NCBI RefSeq assembly: GCF_900765565.1
Contig: NZ_CAAFRZ010000148.1
Coordinates: forward strand, 1 to 12,368
DNA length: 12,368 bases
Direction: 5' to 3'
Source: an uncultured Dialister sp.
GTDB lineage: Bacteria > Bacillota > Negativicutes > Veillonellales > Dialisteraceae
Part shown: one piece after another, positions 1 through 6,212 of the stretch
How the letters are laid out: each line of letters opens with the position of its first letter
Position numbering within the stretch: position 1 is the first letter of the stretch
Notes under the pieces: model-generated
What the model saw: the letters and a program-made list of their open reading frames with translations, nothing else
Told to the model about the DNA's origin: nothing
Database searches by the model: none
Program-made: the position numbers and the translations under genes

Positions 1-87
1 CTAGAAGCTAAAAGCTAGCAGCCCCGTGCCAGTGACTCTGTCCAACAGCATGCCAAACCGCTCGCTCTAACAGCTCACTGAAATTGG
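1..87 (+). repeat. Right half (A arm) of a long palindromic intergenic repeat, cut by the window start
   Basis: This stretch matches the right arm of the complete copy at 5855-6115 almost base for base. Both share GTGCCAGTGACTCTGTCC and then AACAGCATGCCAAACC. It carries two NNAGCTA heptads before the conserved AGCCCC, and ends with AACAGCTC and a TGAAATTGG terminus. Only one arm lies inside the window, so the centre and the other end are not visible. The orientation is the same as in the 5855-6115 copy. It lies just beyond the terminator of the UROD-like gene. Confidence 0.85.
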
Positions 88-98
88 CACATCAGCTT

Positions 99-131
99 AA
101 AAAAAGCGGCAGTTCAAAACCTGCCGCTTTT
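99..131 (-). terminator. Rho-independent terminator of the UROD-like gene
   Basis: An 8-bp perfect stem (AGCGGCAG at 105-112 with CTGCCGCT at 121-128) has an 8-nt loop. On the minus strand it is followed by a run of seven T (99-105). It starts within a few bases of the stop codon at 133-135, so it ends the minus-strand transcript. A-rich flanks on both sides could let it work weakly in the other direction. Confidence 0.9.
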
Positions 132-132
132 T

Positions 133-1152
133 CTATACGCCAAACATTTTCCGCTCGATTTCTTCCTTTGCCTTTCTCACGAAAGACAGCATTTCCTCAT
201 CCAAAGGATATCTGATGACGCAGCCCGGGGAAAGAATGACCTTCCGGCCCCCCGTTTCCTTCAGGGTCTCATAAATCTGGTATTCAATCTCATTTTTATG
301 GTGCTCCGTAATATCCATCCGCTCCAGTCCTGCCATGATGCACTTTCCCGTCATGAGCTGGGCCTCTGCAATGTCCGGGAGCGACTCCCAGGCATGCCAG
401 TTAAAAATCTGGACCGGATATTTCCGAAGAAGAGGAAACATGATATTTTTCCCGTGGCCGTGGAGCACATTACACCAGCCCGACGAAGCCGCCAGCACCG
501 CCAGGTCATAGGGCATGCCGTACTCCCGGTAGAAGGACTCCTCCGTCAGGTTGTAGGAGGAAAGCTGGGTGGCAAAGAATATACCGTCTGCCCCCAGTTC
601 GATGACCCGCTGCACCAGGCCGCAGGTGGTTTCGGTGATGGCCTTCAAGGCCTGCTTCACTTTGTCCCCATGGCCCTGCCGGATGTGGTCCATCATGGAG
701 GGGCACAGTTTATTGGCCGTGGTGAGCGGGGAAAAGACGGTAAAGATCACAGGGACCTCTCCCTTCGTCTTATCCAGGAGAAGCTTCAGGTATCTCTGCT
801 CCCGGGCCAGGGCGCCCTCATTCACCGACACCGGCTCGATTTTCAGCCAGTCCTCCGGTTCCTTCACCGGCGTGTCCGTAATCTTTGCCACGCCGCCTTT
901 GGGAATATCGGAGAAGTCGGTTTTAGCACCAAAGTCTTCCACGCTGTACATACCGTTATTCATGGTTTTTAAAATATCTACGTCATATTTTTTATAGAAA
1001 TCATAGGTATGTTCCGCATTTTTAACCGGATCCAGGTCAATCATGGGCAGGTGGGACCAAAGGGAATAGGGCACCCGGTCCACGGGGTCCCCCGCGATGG
1101 CCGCCTGTATCCGTTCTCTTTTTGTCATCTGCTGCGGTGCTTTTTTCTTCAT
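133..1152 (-). CDS. Uroporphyrinogen decarboxylase (UROD/MtaA superfamily) protein, substrate unknown
   Basis: The 339-residue protein has the length and pattern of the UROD/cobalamin-methyltransferase superfamily: an N-terminal RERIQAAIAG helix followed by DRVPYSLW, a middle ELGADGIFFA strand, and a C-terminal SPGC segment. It lacks the RQAGRY motif of true haem-pathway HemE, so it is probably not uroporphyrinogen decarboxylase itself. The usual zinc-binding H-x-C of MtaA-like methyltransferases reads LHGHGKN here (His231, His233), with Cys311 in SPGC as a possible third ligand. The start at 1152 is chosen because AAGGAGG lies six bases before this ATG. An in-frame extension to 1242 would only translate the repeat copy next door. 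It lies downstream of the MATE gene on the same strand, separated by the repeat, so read-through from that gene is possible. I see no promoter of its own. It could be a corrinoid methyltransferase or a degradative UROD-like enzyme; the substrate cannot be told from sequence. Confidence 0.85.
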   Translation of the reverse strand: MKKKAPQQMTKRERIQAAIAGDPVDRVPYSLWSHLPMIDLDPVKNAEHTYDFYKKYDVDILKTMNNGMYSVEDFGAKTDFSDIPKGGVAKITDTPVKEPEDWLKIEPVSVNEGALAREQRYLKLLLDKTKGEVPVIFTVFSPLTTANKLCPSMMDHIRQGHGDKVKQALKAITETTCGLVQRVIELGADGIFFATQLSSYNLTEESFYREYGMPYDLAVLAASSGWCNVLHGHGKNIMFPLLRKYPVQIFNWHAWESLPDIAEAQLMTGKCIMAGLERMDITEHHKNEIEYQIYETLKETGGRKVILSPGCVIRYPLDEEMLSFVRKAKEEIERKMFGV

Positions 1153-1179
1153 GCTTACCTCCTTGGGATGATGGTTCAT

Positions 1180-1440
1180 CAAATTGCGGTTTGACGAGCT
1201 GATGGGGGCGGTTGGTATGCTTGTGGATAGAGTCACTCGCATGGAGCTCCTAGCTTCTAGCAGCTAGCTGTTAGGAAGGCTGATCTGCCTGCGGCGCTTC
1301 TACCCGGTATTCCCGTCAGTCATTCATGCTGTAGGCTGGCCAGCTTTCCTAGGAGCTAGCAGCTAGAAGCTAGAAGCCCCCGCCCGAATGACTCTACCCA
1401 CCAGTGTCGAACTCAACAGCTCGATATACTGAAATTGGCC
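1180..1440 (-). repeat. Complete ~260-bp palindromic intergenic repeat, inverted relative to the 5855 copy
   Basis: The left end reads CAAATTGCGGTTTGACGAGC and the right end GCTCGATATACTGAAATTGG, which are imperfect inverted copies. Inside are two arms that pair along their length. The left is the A type (AGTGACTC on its reverse strand) and the right the B type (GAATGACTC). Each carries three heptads ending in GCTA. The centre (about 1276-1345) holds the conserved CTGCCTGCGGCGC and GTCAGTCATTCATGC in the orientation opposite to the 5855-6115 copy. The element occupies essentially all of the 295-bp gap between the MATE stop (1448) and the UROD-like start (1152), and ends about 15 bp from the latter's ribosome binding site. 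No ORF of note lies inside. TTCATC occurs at both edges (1176-1181 and 1445-1450) and might be a target duplication or chance. Confidence 0.9.
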
Positions 1441-1447
1441 GTATTCA

Positions 1448-2776
1448 TCACTGTTCCATCAGTTTCCTGTACCCCTTCATAATACCATAGATATCGGCCA
1501 ACGCCCAGCCGATAGGGATGGATAGCCAGATGCCTGTGACGCCGAAGAAGGGAATCGCCGACAGCACATAGGCCAGCACCACCCGGGTGCCCAGGGAGAG
1601 GATGGTAAGGATGACACTCATTTCGGCCCGTTTGATGGCGCGGTAGAAGCCGTAGAGCATGAAAAGGATGCCGATGCCCAGGTAGCAGCTGCCTTCGATG
1701 CGAAGGTAGTGCGCCCCCATTGCAATCACCTCTTCTGCCGTTTCCGGTACGAAGAAGCCCATAAGTGTTGGCGCCAGGAGGGATACCAGGCAGCTGGCAA
1801 GGATGGAGAAAAGGAAAATCATCTTTCCTGCTGTTATCACGCCCTGCCGGATACGTGCTTTGTTTCCTGCGCCCCAGTTCTGGGCCGCATAGGTGGAAAA
1901 AGCGTTGCCGAAGTCCTGGAGCGGCGAATAGGCGATGGTATCGATTTTTACTCCTGCCGCAAAGGCTGCCATGACGGCGGTGCCAAAGCTGTTCACCAGC
2001 CCCTGCACCAGAAGAATGCCAAAATTCATAATGCTCTGCTGGAGACTGGTCAGAAGGGAGAGCTTTGACATATCCCAGAAGATTTCACGGTTCCAGACCC
2101 TGTCTTTCCCTGAAATATGGAACTCCCGCCGAAACAGGCAGTAAATAAAGATACCTGCGCCCGAGACATACTGAGAAATCACGGTGGCTTCTGCAGCACC
2201 ACTTACGCCGAAATCCAGATACACCACGAAAAGAATGTCCAGCGCCACATTCATAAGCGAAGAGAGAATGAGAAAGAGAAGGGGTGTCACGGAATCTCCC
2301 ACGGCCCTCAGGAGTGCGGCGCCGAAATTATAGAGAAACACCGCCAAAAGTCCGGTCAATATCCACCATAAATAGTCCCGGATATAGGGAATGACCTCGA
2401 AAGGCACCTGCATGAAGGAAATGAGCCTGTCTAGAAAGATGTAAGCAGCACCATTCATAATCACTGATAAAAGACCGATGGACAGAAAGGAAATAAAAAT
2501 GGCCTGTTTCATGCGGCCCAAATTTTTTCTGCCGAAGCAGAGGGAAAAATAAACGCCTGCCCCCATGGTAAGGCCAATCAGTATGGAAGTGAGGAAAATC
2601 ATGAGGGTATAGGCGCTCCCCACCGCCGCCAGCGGCGCTTCTCCCAAATATTTTCCCACAACCAGCGTATCCACCACATTGTAAAGTTGCTGGAATACAT
2701 TACCCACCATGAGAGGCAGGGAAAAGAGCAGGATTTTTCTCCCCACCGGGCCCGACGTGAAATCAATATGTCTCAT
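1448..2776 (-). CDS. MATE family multidrug/metabolite exporter
   Basis: The 442-residue protein is the usual length for MATE transporters and is hydrophobic throughout, with about twelve membrane helices in two halves. The N-terminal stretch is typical of the family: FTSGPVGRKILLFSLPLM, then NVFQQLYNVVDTLVVGKYLG, then PLAAVGSAYTLM. Family members use a Na+ or H+ gradient to expel cationic drugs or metabolites across the inner membrane; the substrate here cannot be predicted. The ATG at 2776 has AGGGGG four bases upstream, a close but plausible spacing. The gene has its own promoter (-10 at 2844-2849) and is separated from the upstream transaldolase gene by a terminator. An 11-G tract lies in its leader. 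Confidence 0.93.
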   Translation of the reverse strand: MRHIDFTSGPVGRKILLFSLPLMVGNVFQQLYNVVDTLVVGKYLGEAPLAAVGSAYTLMIFLTSILIGLTMGAGVYFSLCFGRKNLGRMKQAIFISFLSIGLLSVIMNGAAYIFLDRLISFMQVPFEVIPYIRDYLWWILTGLLAVFLYNFGAALLRAVGDSVTPLLFLILSSLMNVALDILFVVYLDFGVSGAAEATVISQYVSGAGIFIYCLFRREFHISGKDRVWNREIFWDMSKLSLLTSLQQSIMNFGILLVQGLVNSFGTAVMAAFAAGVKIDTIAYSPLQDFGNAFSTYAAQNWGAGNKARIRQGVITAGKMIFLFSILASCLVSLLAPTLMGFFVPETAEEVIAMGAHYLRIEGSCYLGIGILFMLYGFYRAIKRAEMSVILTILSLGTRVVLAYVLSAIPFFGVTGIWLSIPIGWALADIYGIMKGYRKLMEQ

Positions 2777-2794
2777 TTTACCCCCTGCGGTCTG

Positions 2795-2805
2795 CCCCCC
2801 CCCCC
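2795..2805 (-). repeat. Homopolymer tract of 11 G (minus strand) in the MATE leader
   Basis: The plus strand reads eleven consecutive C. On the transcribed minus strand this is G11, 19 bases upstream of the MATE start codon and about 30 bases downstream of the predicted transcription start. The tract is followed by CAGACCGCA and the GGGGG of the ribosome binding site. Runs of this length are prone to slipped-strand length change. Confidence 0.9.
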
Positions 2806-2843
2806 TCTGCAGCAGGCCGTCATATTACAGATTTTATATATTC

Positions 2844-2873
2844 ATTATAGTAGGGCCCTTTCAAAAATGAAAT
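2844..2873 (-). promoter_or_regulatory. Probable promoter of the MATE gene
   Basis: A perfect TATAAT (plus-strand ATTATA at 2844-2849) lies 68 bp upstream of the start codon on the minus strand. No good -35 is seen at 17 bp (TTTCAT, 2867-2872), so the promoter may be weak or activator-dependent. The nearby TTGAAA is too close to act as -35. Confidence 0.5.
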
Positions 2874-2901
2874 GTTTACTTGAAATGATGATTTCCCGGG
2901 C

Positions 2902-2943
2902 AAAAAAAAGCTGTGAAAAAATATCAATCATTTCTTCACAGCT
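2902..2943 (-). terminator. Rho-independent terminator of the transaldolase gene
   Basis: AGCTGTGAA (2909-2917) pairs perfectly with TTCACAGCT (2935-2943), and the flanking A/T can extend the stem. On the minus strand it is followed by a run of eight T (2902-2909). It starts about 20 bases after the transaldolase stop and insulates the MATE gene from it. Confidence 0.92.
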
Positions 2944-2961
2944 CTTTTTCATTTTCTGTAC

Positions 2962-3609
2962 TTATTTCATGTTGGCTTTGGCCCAGTCTGCTTTGAACCG
3001 GGCAATGCCGTTATCGGTGAGCGGATGTTTCATGGCATCCATGAGCACCTGGAAAGGAACGGTGGCAATATCAGCGCCGGCCAGGGCACACTGCATAATG
3101 TGCTGGGGCTTTCTGATGGAAGCGGCAATAATTTTGGTTTCAATGCCATGAAGTTCAAAGATTTCAGAAATGGTCTGGATCAGTTCGATGCCATCCCAGC
3201 CGATATCATCGATACGGCCTACGAAGGGGCTTACATAGGAAGCGCCTGCACGGGCTGCGAGCAGTGCCTGGTTGGCAGAGAATACCAGGGTCACATTGGT
3301 GCGGATTCCCAGTTTTTTGAGACCTTTAACGGCTTTCATACCTTCCGGAGTCATGGGGATCTTCACAACCACATGGGGGTCCAGGCCTGCCAGGACCTTC
3401 CCTTCTTCAATCATCCCTTCCGCATCATCAGCCAGCACTTCGGCGGAAATAGGGCCGTCCACAATGGAAGCGATTTCCTTAATGGTGGAATGGAAATCCT
3501 TGCCTTCCTTTGCAATGAGGGATGGATTGGTGGTTACACCGGAAATAAATCCCATATCGTTGGCTTTACGAATGGCTTCTACATCAGCGGTATCAATAAA
3601 TAATTCCAT
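2962..3609 (-). CDS. tal: TalC-type small transaldolase
   Basis: The 215-residue protein is the compact TalC/FSA form of transaldolase, which transfers dihydroxyacetone units between sugar phosphates in the non-oxidative pentose phosphate pathway in the cytoplasm. The start [10 protein letters not shown], the GVTTNPSLI motif and the Schiff-base lysine Lys83 in VVVKIPMT are all present. Two residues separate transaldolase from fructose-6-phosphate aldolase. The position that is Gln in the aldolase is Glu57 here (ISAEV), and the Tyr of the aldolase is Phe129 ([10 protein letters not shown]). Both favour true transaldolase activity. The ATG at 3609 has AAGGAG eight bases upstream. The gene is monocistronic: a strong promoter in front, a terminator behind, and a LysR gene facing away upstream. 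Confidence 0.95.
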   Translation of the reverse strand: MELFIDTADVEAIRKANDMGFISGVTTNPSLIAKEGKDFHSTIKEIASIVDGPISAEVLADDAEGMIEEGKVLAGLDPHVVVKIPMTPEGMKAVKGLKKLGIRTNVTLVFSANQALLAARAGASYVSPFVGRIDDIGWDGIELIQTISEIFELHGIETKIIAASIRKPQHIMQCALAGADIATVPFQVLMDAMKHPLTDNGIARFKADWAKANMK

Positions 3610-3644
3610 TTTCTTTTCTCCTTTACCTATTCGATATGTAATAC

Positions 3645-3673
3645 ATTTTCACACTAACCGCCGCTCCTGTCAA
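3645..3673 (-). promoter_or_regulatory. Promoter of the transaldolase gene
   Basis: On the minus strand a consensus -35 TTGACA (plus-strand 3668-3673) is followed, after exactly 17 bp, by GAAAAT (3645-3650). TG one base before it gives an extended -10. The start codon lies about 35 bp downstream. This looks like a strong sigma-70-type promoter. Confidence 0.75.
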
Positions 3674-3947
3674 TTGGAAAAGCGTAAAAAGGGGGTAAAA
3701 GAAATGTCCCGTCCCATGGCTGCGGGATGATCTGCCTGTTTCATGGGTTTCCCTGCAGGCCGGAGTATTTCTTCCCCAGTTTTTCCCTATGGCTATTAAT
3801 AAAATTGTTCTATATATCGGGATAATGATTATGGGATTCTCATTTTCCCATTCACTTCCTCGATACTATCTATCAGTTCATAATTCCTCAAGGTCGTGAA
3901 TTAATTCTATATATTTCTAAATTATAATGCATGAAATCTGTATTTTA
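3674..3947. promoter_or_regulatory. Control region between the divergent transaldolase and LysR genes
   Basis: The full spacer is 417 bp (3610-4026), with promoters at each end. The A/T-rich middle has no convincing gene. It holds two inverted repeats that could be regulator sites: ATGGGA-N9-TCCCAT (3831-3851) and AATTC-N11-GAATT (3882-3902). The second lies about 45 bp upstream of the LysR -35. LysR regulators commonly bind such dyads in front of divergent promoters, so control of the transaldolase by this LysR is plausible but not shown. An eight-codon ORF (3704-3730) preceded by a G-rich stretch is also present. Confidence 0.4.
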
Positions 3948-3976
3948 TTGATTATCAATAGACTAGAGTGTATAAT
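3948..3976 (+). promoter_or_regulatory. Promoter of the LysR gene
   Basis: TTGATT (3948-3953), a 17-bp spacer and a perfect TATAAT (3971-3976) lie about 50 bp upstream of the LysR ATG at 4027. The TTG that would open a longer reading frame at 3976 is the last base of this -10 plus the next two, so that longer frame cannot be the real start. Confidence 0.8.
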
Positions 3977-4026
3977 TGAATAAAAGAATCTATCATTTCC
4001 ATTGTTTTGAAATCCAGGGGGATATC

Positions 4027-4941
4027 ATGAAATTAACGCTCCTCGCTTTGAGCTATTTCCAGAAAACAGCTGAGCTCCAGCACCTGACCCGTGCTGCGGA
4101 AGCCCTTCATATTTCCCAGCCATCTCTTTCCCACACCATCAAAGTTCTGGAAACAGAACTGGGGGTCCCGCTTTTTTCCAGAAGCGGACGAAACATTGTA
4201 CTCACCAGATACGGCGAAATCCTGCTCCGCCATACGAACCGCATCATGCAGGAACTTCATGGCGCCCAGAAAGAATTGGAAGATACGAAAGAAGCCCAGA
4301 AACTGACCGTCACCATTTCCCTTTTTGCCGCTTCCATGATTATCCCCGCCTTCCTCACCCGGTTCCGCCAGGAACATCCAGATATCCGCTTTGAAATCCT
4401 CCAGCAGCACAATAAACCGGGACAGCAGAACCAGAGCCACGTGGACCTCTTCCTGTCCTCCTCCATTAACCCCATAGAAAACGACCACTCCGTCACCCTG
4501 TTGAAAGAGGATATTATGCTGGCCATGCCGGATACGGACCCCCATGCCCGCAAATCTTCCGTGAACCTGGACGAATTTGAAAAGGCGGGATTCATTTCCC
4601 TGGAAGCCGGATCCAGCCTTCGGACCATCACCGACTTTTACTGCCGTATGGCAGGATTTGTCCCCCATGTGGTACTGGAAAGCGACAGTCCCATGACGGT
4701 TCGTGAATTTATCCGGGCAGGGCTCGGTGTATCCTTTGCTCCTAGGATTACCTGGCACGGCGTGGGCGGTGACCATGTGGCCCTCGTCCCCATCGCATCG
4801 CCAAACTGCCAGCGCTATATCAGCCTGTCCTGGAAAAAGGGAGAAAAGCTCTCGCCTCCGGCAGAAATGCTGAAGAAATATATCATCGACAACTTCTCCG
4901 ACTACGCCAGGGAATACGCCGGACTCCCACCGGAAAGATAA
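4027..4941 (+). CDS. LysR-family transcriptional regulator
   Basis: The 304-residue protein has the standard LysR plan. A winged helix-turn-helix covers residues about 1-60, with the recognition region LTRAAEALHISQPSLSHTI and then LETELGVPLFSRSGRNIVLT. A linker helix follows (about 60-90), then a periplasmic-binding-like effector domain (about 90-295) starting at LTVTISLFAASMIIPAFLTRF. The start at 4027 is chosen because AGGGGG lies six bases upstream and the promoter -10 overlaps any longer frame. It faces away from the transaldolase gene, the usual LysR target arrangement. It is transcribed alone, with a strong promoter and a strong terminator. The effector and regulon are unknown; autoregulation would be typical of the family. 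Confidence 0.93.
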   Translation: MKLTLLALSYFQKTAELQHLTRAAEALHISQPSLSHTIKVLETELGVPLFSRSGRNIVLTRYGEILLRHTNRIMQELHGAQKELEDTKEAQKLTVTISLFAASMIIPAFLTRFRQEHPDIRFEILQQHNKPGQQNQSHVDLFLSSSINPIENDHSVTLLKEDIMLAMPDTDPHARKSSVNLDEFEKAGFISLEAGSSLRTITDFYCRMAGFVPHVVLESDSPMTVREFIRAGLGVSFAPRITWHGVGGDHVALVPIASPNCQRYISLSWKKGEKLSPPAEMLKKYIIDNFSDYAREYAGLPPER

Positions 4942-4956
4942 TAAAGACGCCCGAAG

Positions 4957-4986
4957 GGGAACCATGGATTCATGGTTCCCTTTTTT
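4957..4986 (+). terminator. Rho-independent terminator of the LysR gene
   Basis: A perfect 10-bp stem (GGGAACCATG at 4957-4966 with CATGGTTCCC at 4971-4980) has a GATT loop and is followed by six T. It lies 15 bases after the LysR stop. Confidence 0.95.
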
Positions 4987-4992
4987 CATGCA

Positions 4993-5060
4993 GGCAACCC
5001 GGATATAGGCATTTGAAATCGTAAAATCCGGTTGCCCCAGGGGCCGCTATAGTTTATAGT
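4993..5060 (+). promoter_or_regulatory. Promoter of the zinc-ribbon gene with an overlapping inverted repeat
   Basis: TTGCCC (5032-5037), a 17-bp spacer and TATAGT (5055-5060) form a plausible promoter about 50 bp before the ATG at 5112. GGCAACCCGGAT (4993-5004) and ATCCGGTTGCC (5026-5036) are inverted copies differing by one extra C. The second copy overlaps the -35, which would suit a repressor site. No regulator is tied to it. Confidence 0.55.
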
Positions 5061-5111
5061 AGTCCTGTAGAACATAAATTCAGTATGATACATACTCCAA
5101 AGGAGTCAACC

Positions 5112-5846
5112 ATGCCAAGAAAATCGAAATTCGAAGAAGAAGACCTGTTTTCCACCTCCTCCCCTTCTCCCGACCTGAATAAGAAAGATTCCAAAAGGAA
5201 TTTACCCCACGCCCCAGAAAAAAGCACCGCCCCCCTCCGGCCGGCGGAAGAAGCAGCTGCCCATGCATGGAAAGAAAAGATCTGGGAATTTGACCTGACC
5301 ATGCCTTCCCAGGCCATGAAGGATGCCATGAAGGCATCCATGCTGCAGGAGGGATTCGGAAAAAGGGAAGCCAATAAGGTATTCAAAGGCCTGTTCTTTA
5401 AAGAAAAAGTGTGCAATACCAGGACCCAGGCCCTGGAGTACTTAGAGACCATCCCCACCTCCTATGGGGTGAAGTACAAAATCGGCATTGCCCCGTCTCC
5501 CCGCATGGTGTCCCTGGAAAAGCGGCTTCAGGAAAAAGAAGACCGGCTGAAATCATTCAGGAAAGAACAGAAGGAAAAGGATAAAAAGAAATTCAGCCTT
5601 CCCTTCATTACATGCCCCCATTGCCACTCCCGGGTGAACCGGGACTATATCCACCTGCCCCTCTGCCCGGTCTGCGGAAAGGACCTCCATCCCGATACCA
5701 CCTTAAAGACCCTGGCCTCCCTGGAGGAAGCGGTAAAAGAGCTGAAGAAGCGGTACGAAGACACAGCCCGGAAATATAACAGCAAATTCACAGGCGGCGA
5801 GAAATGGATCATCCGCCTCGTCAATCCGCTGTATGAAGAAGATTGA
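5112..5846 (+). CDS. Uncharacterised protein with a C-terminal zinc ribbon
   Basis: I do not recognise this 244-residue protein. There is no signal peptide or membrane helix, so it is probably cytoplasmic. Residues about 1-50 are charged, Ser/Pro-rich and likely disordered. Residues 51-120 look folded and helical (HAWKEKIWEFDLTMP, then GFGKREANKVFKGLF). Residues 134-160 form a strongly charged helix or short coiled coil rich in Lys and Glu. CPHC (Cys168, Cys171) and CPVC (Cys185, Cys188) make a four-cysteine zinc ribbon. A second charged helix (about 200-225) and a short C-terminal tail follow. The ATG at 5112 has AAAGGAG with good spacing; an in-frame ATG at 5085 has none. The gene stands alone between the LysR terminator and a repeat copy. 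A nucleic-acid or protein-binding role would be a guess from the ribbon alone. Confidence 0.8.
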   Translation: MPRKSKFEEEDLFSTSSPSPDLNKKDSKRNLPHAPEKSTAPLRPAEEAAAHAWKEKIWEFDLTMPSQAMKDAMKASMLQEGFGKREANKVFKGLFFKEKVCNTRTQALEYLETIPTSYGVKYKIGIAPSPRMVSLEKRLQEKEDRLKSFRKEQKEKDKKKFSLPFITCPHCHSRVNRDYIHLPLCPVCGKDLHPDTTLKTLASLEEAVKELKKRYEDTARKYNSKFTGGEKWIIRLVNPLYEED

Positions 5847-5854
5847 GGGTATTG

Positions 5855-6115
5855 CCAATTTCAGTTTATCGAGCTGTTGGGTATGGCGATGATGGATAGC
5901 GTCATTCGTGCGGAGGCTTCTAGCTGCTAGCTCCTAGCTTCCAGGAAAGATTAACAGCCTACGGCATGAATGACTGACGGAAACAGATAGGAAGCGCCGC
6001 AGGCAGGTCAGCTTTCCTGGCAGCTAACAGCTAGAAGCTAGCAGCCCCGTGCCAGTGACTCTGTCCAACAGCATGCCAAACCACTCACTCTAACAGCTCG
6101 ATAAACCACAATTGG
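5855..6115 (+). repeat. Complete 261-bp palindromic intergenic repeat
   Basis: The ends are CCAATTTCAGTTTATCGAGC and GCTCGATAAACCACAATTGG. The left (B) arm contains GTCATTCGTGCGG and the right (A) arm CCGTGCCAGTGACTC. The arms are inverted copies for about 100 bp each, meeting at CAGGAAAG and CTTTCCTG. Each has three heptads of the form NNAGCTA. The centre, CAGCCTACGGCATGAATGAC to GCCGCAGGCAG, is also partly self-complementary, leaving an apical loop of about 30 nt. It starts nine bases after the zinc-ribbon stop and ends before the mdcA terminator, so it would lie in the 3' untranslated part of the zinc-ribbon mRNA. No transposase or sizeable ORF is inside. Confidence 0.93.
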
Positions 6116-6149
6116 ATGAAGCGCCTTTTCTCAACGTCTATCAGTGGCG

Positions 6150-6192
6150 CAAAAAAACTCCCGTTCCGAAACCATCGGAATGGGAGTTTTTT
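6150..6192. terminator. Bidirectional terminator between the zinc-ribbon gene and mdcA
   Basis: ACTCCCGTTCCGA (6157-6169) pairs with TCGGAATGGGAGT (6175-6187), a 13-bp stem with one G·T or A·C position and a 5-nt loop. A run of A precedes it and a run of T follows it, so it can stop transcripts from either strand. It ends the mad operon (minus) and probably the zinc-ribbon transcript (plus). Confidence 0.9.
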
Positions 6193-6212
6193 ATTGCTTA
6201 TTCAGGCCTCGA

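Noticed and set aside
1..87. CRISPR or tandem array at the repeat copies
   Set aside because: The heptads are 7 bp and lie inside palindromic arms; there are no spacers of uniform length and no cas genes.
1153..1242. A 30-residue N-terminal extension of the UROD-like protein
   Set aside because: The extra residues are mostly translated repeat sequence and the inner ATG has an excellent ribosome binding site.
1176..1450. TTCATC at both edges of a repeat copy as a target duplication
   Set aside because: The other complete copy shows no matching duplication and one edge is part of the MATE coding end, so chance cannot be excluded.
4033..4989. A 318-codon minus-strand frame opposite the LysR gene
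   Set aside because: It is antisense to a well-supported LysR gene and starts inside its terminator; no domain is visible.
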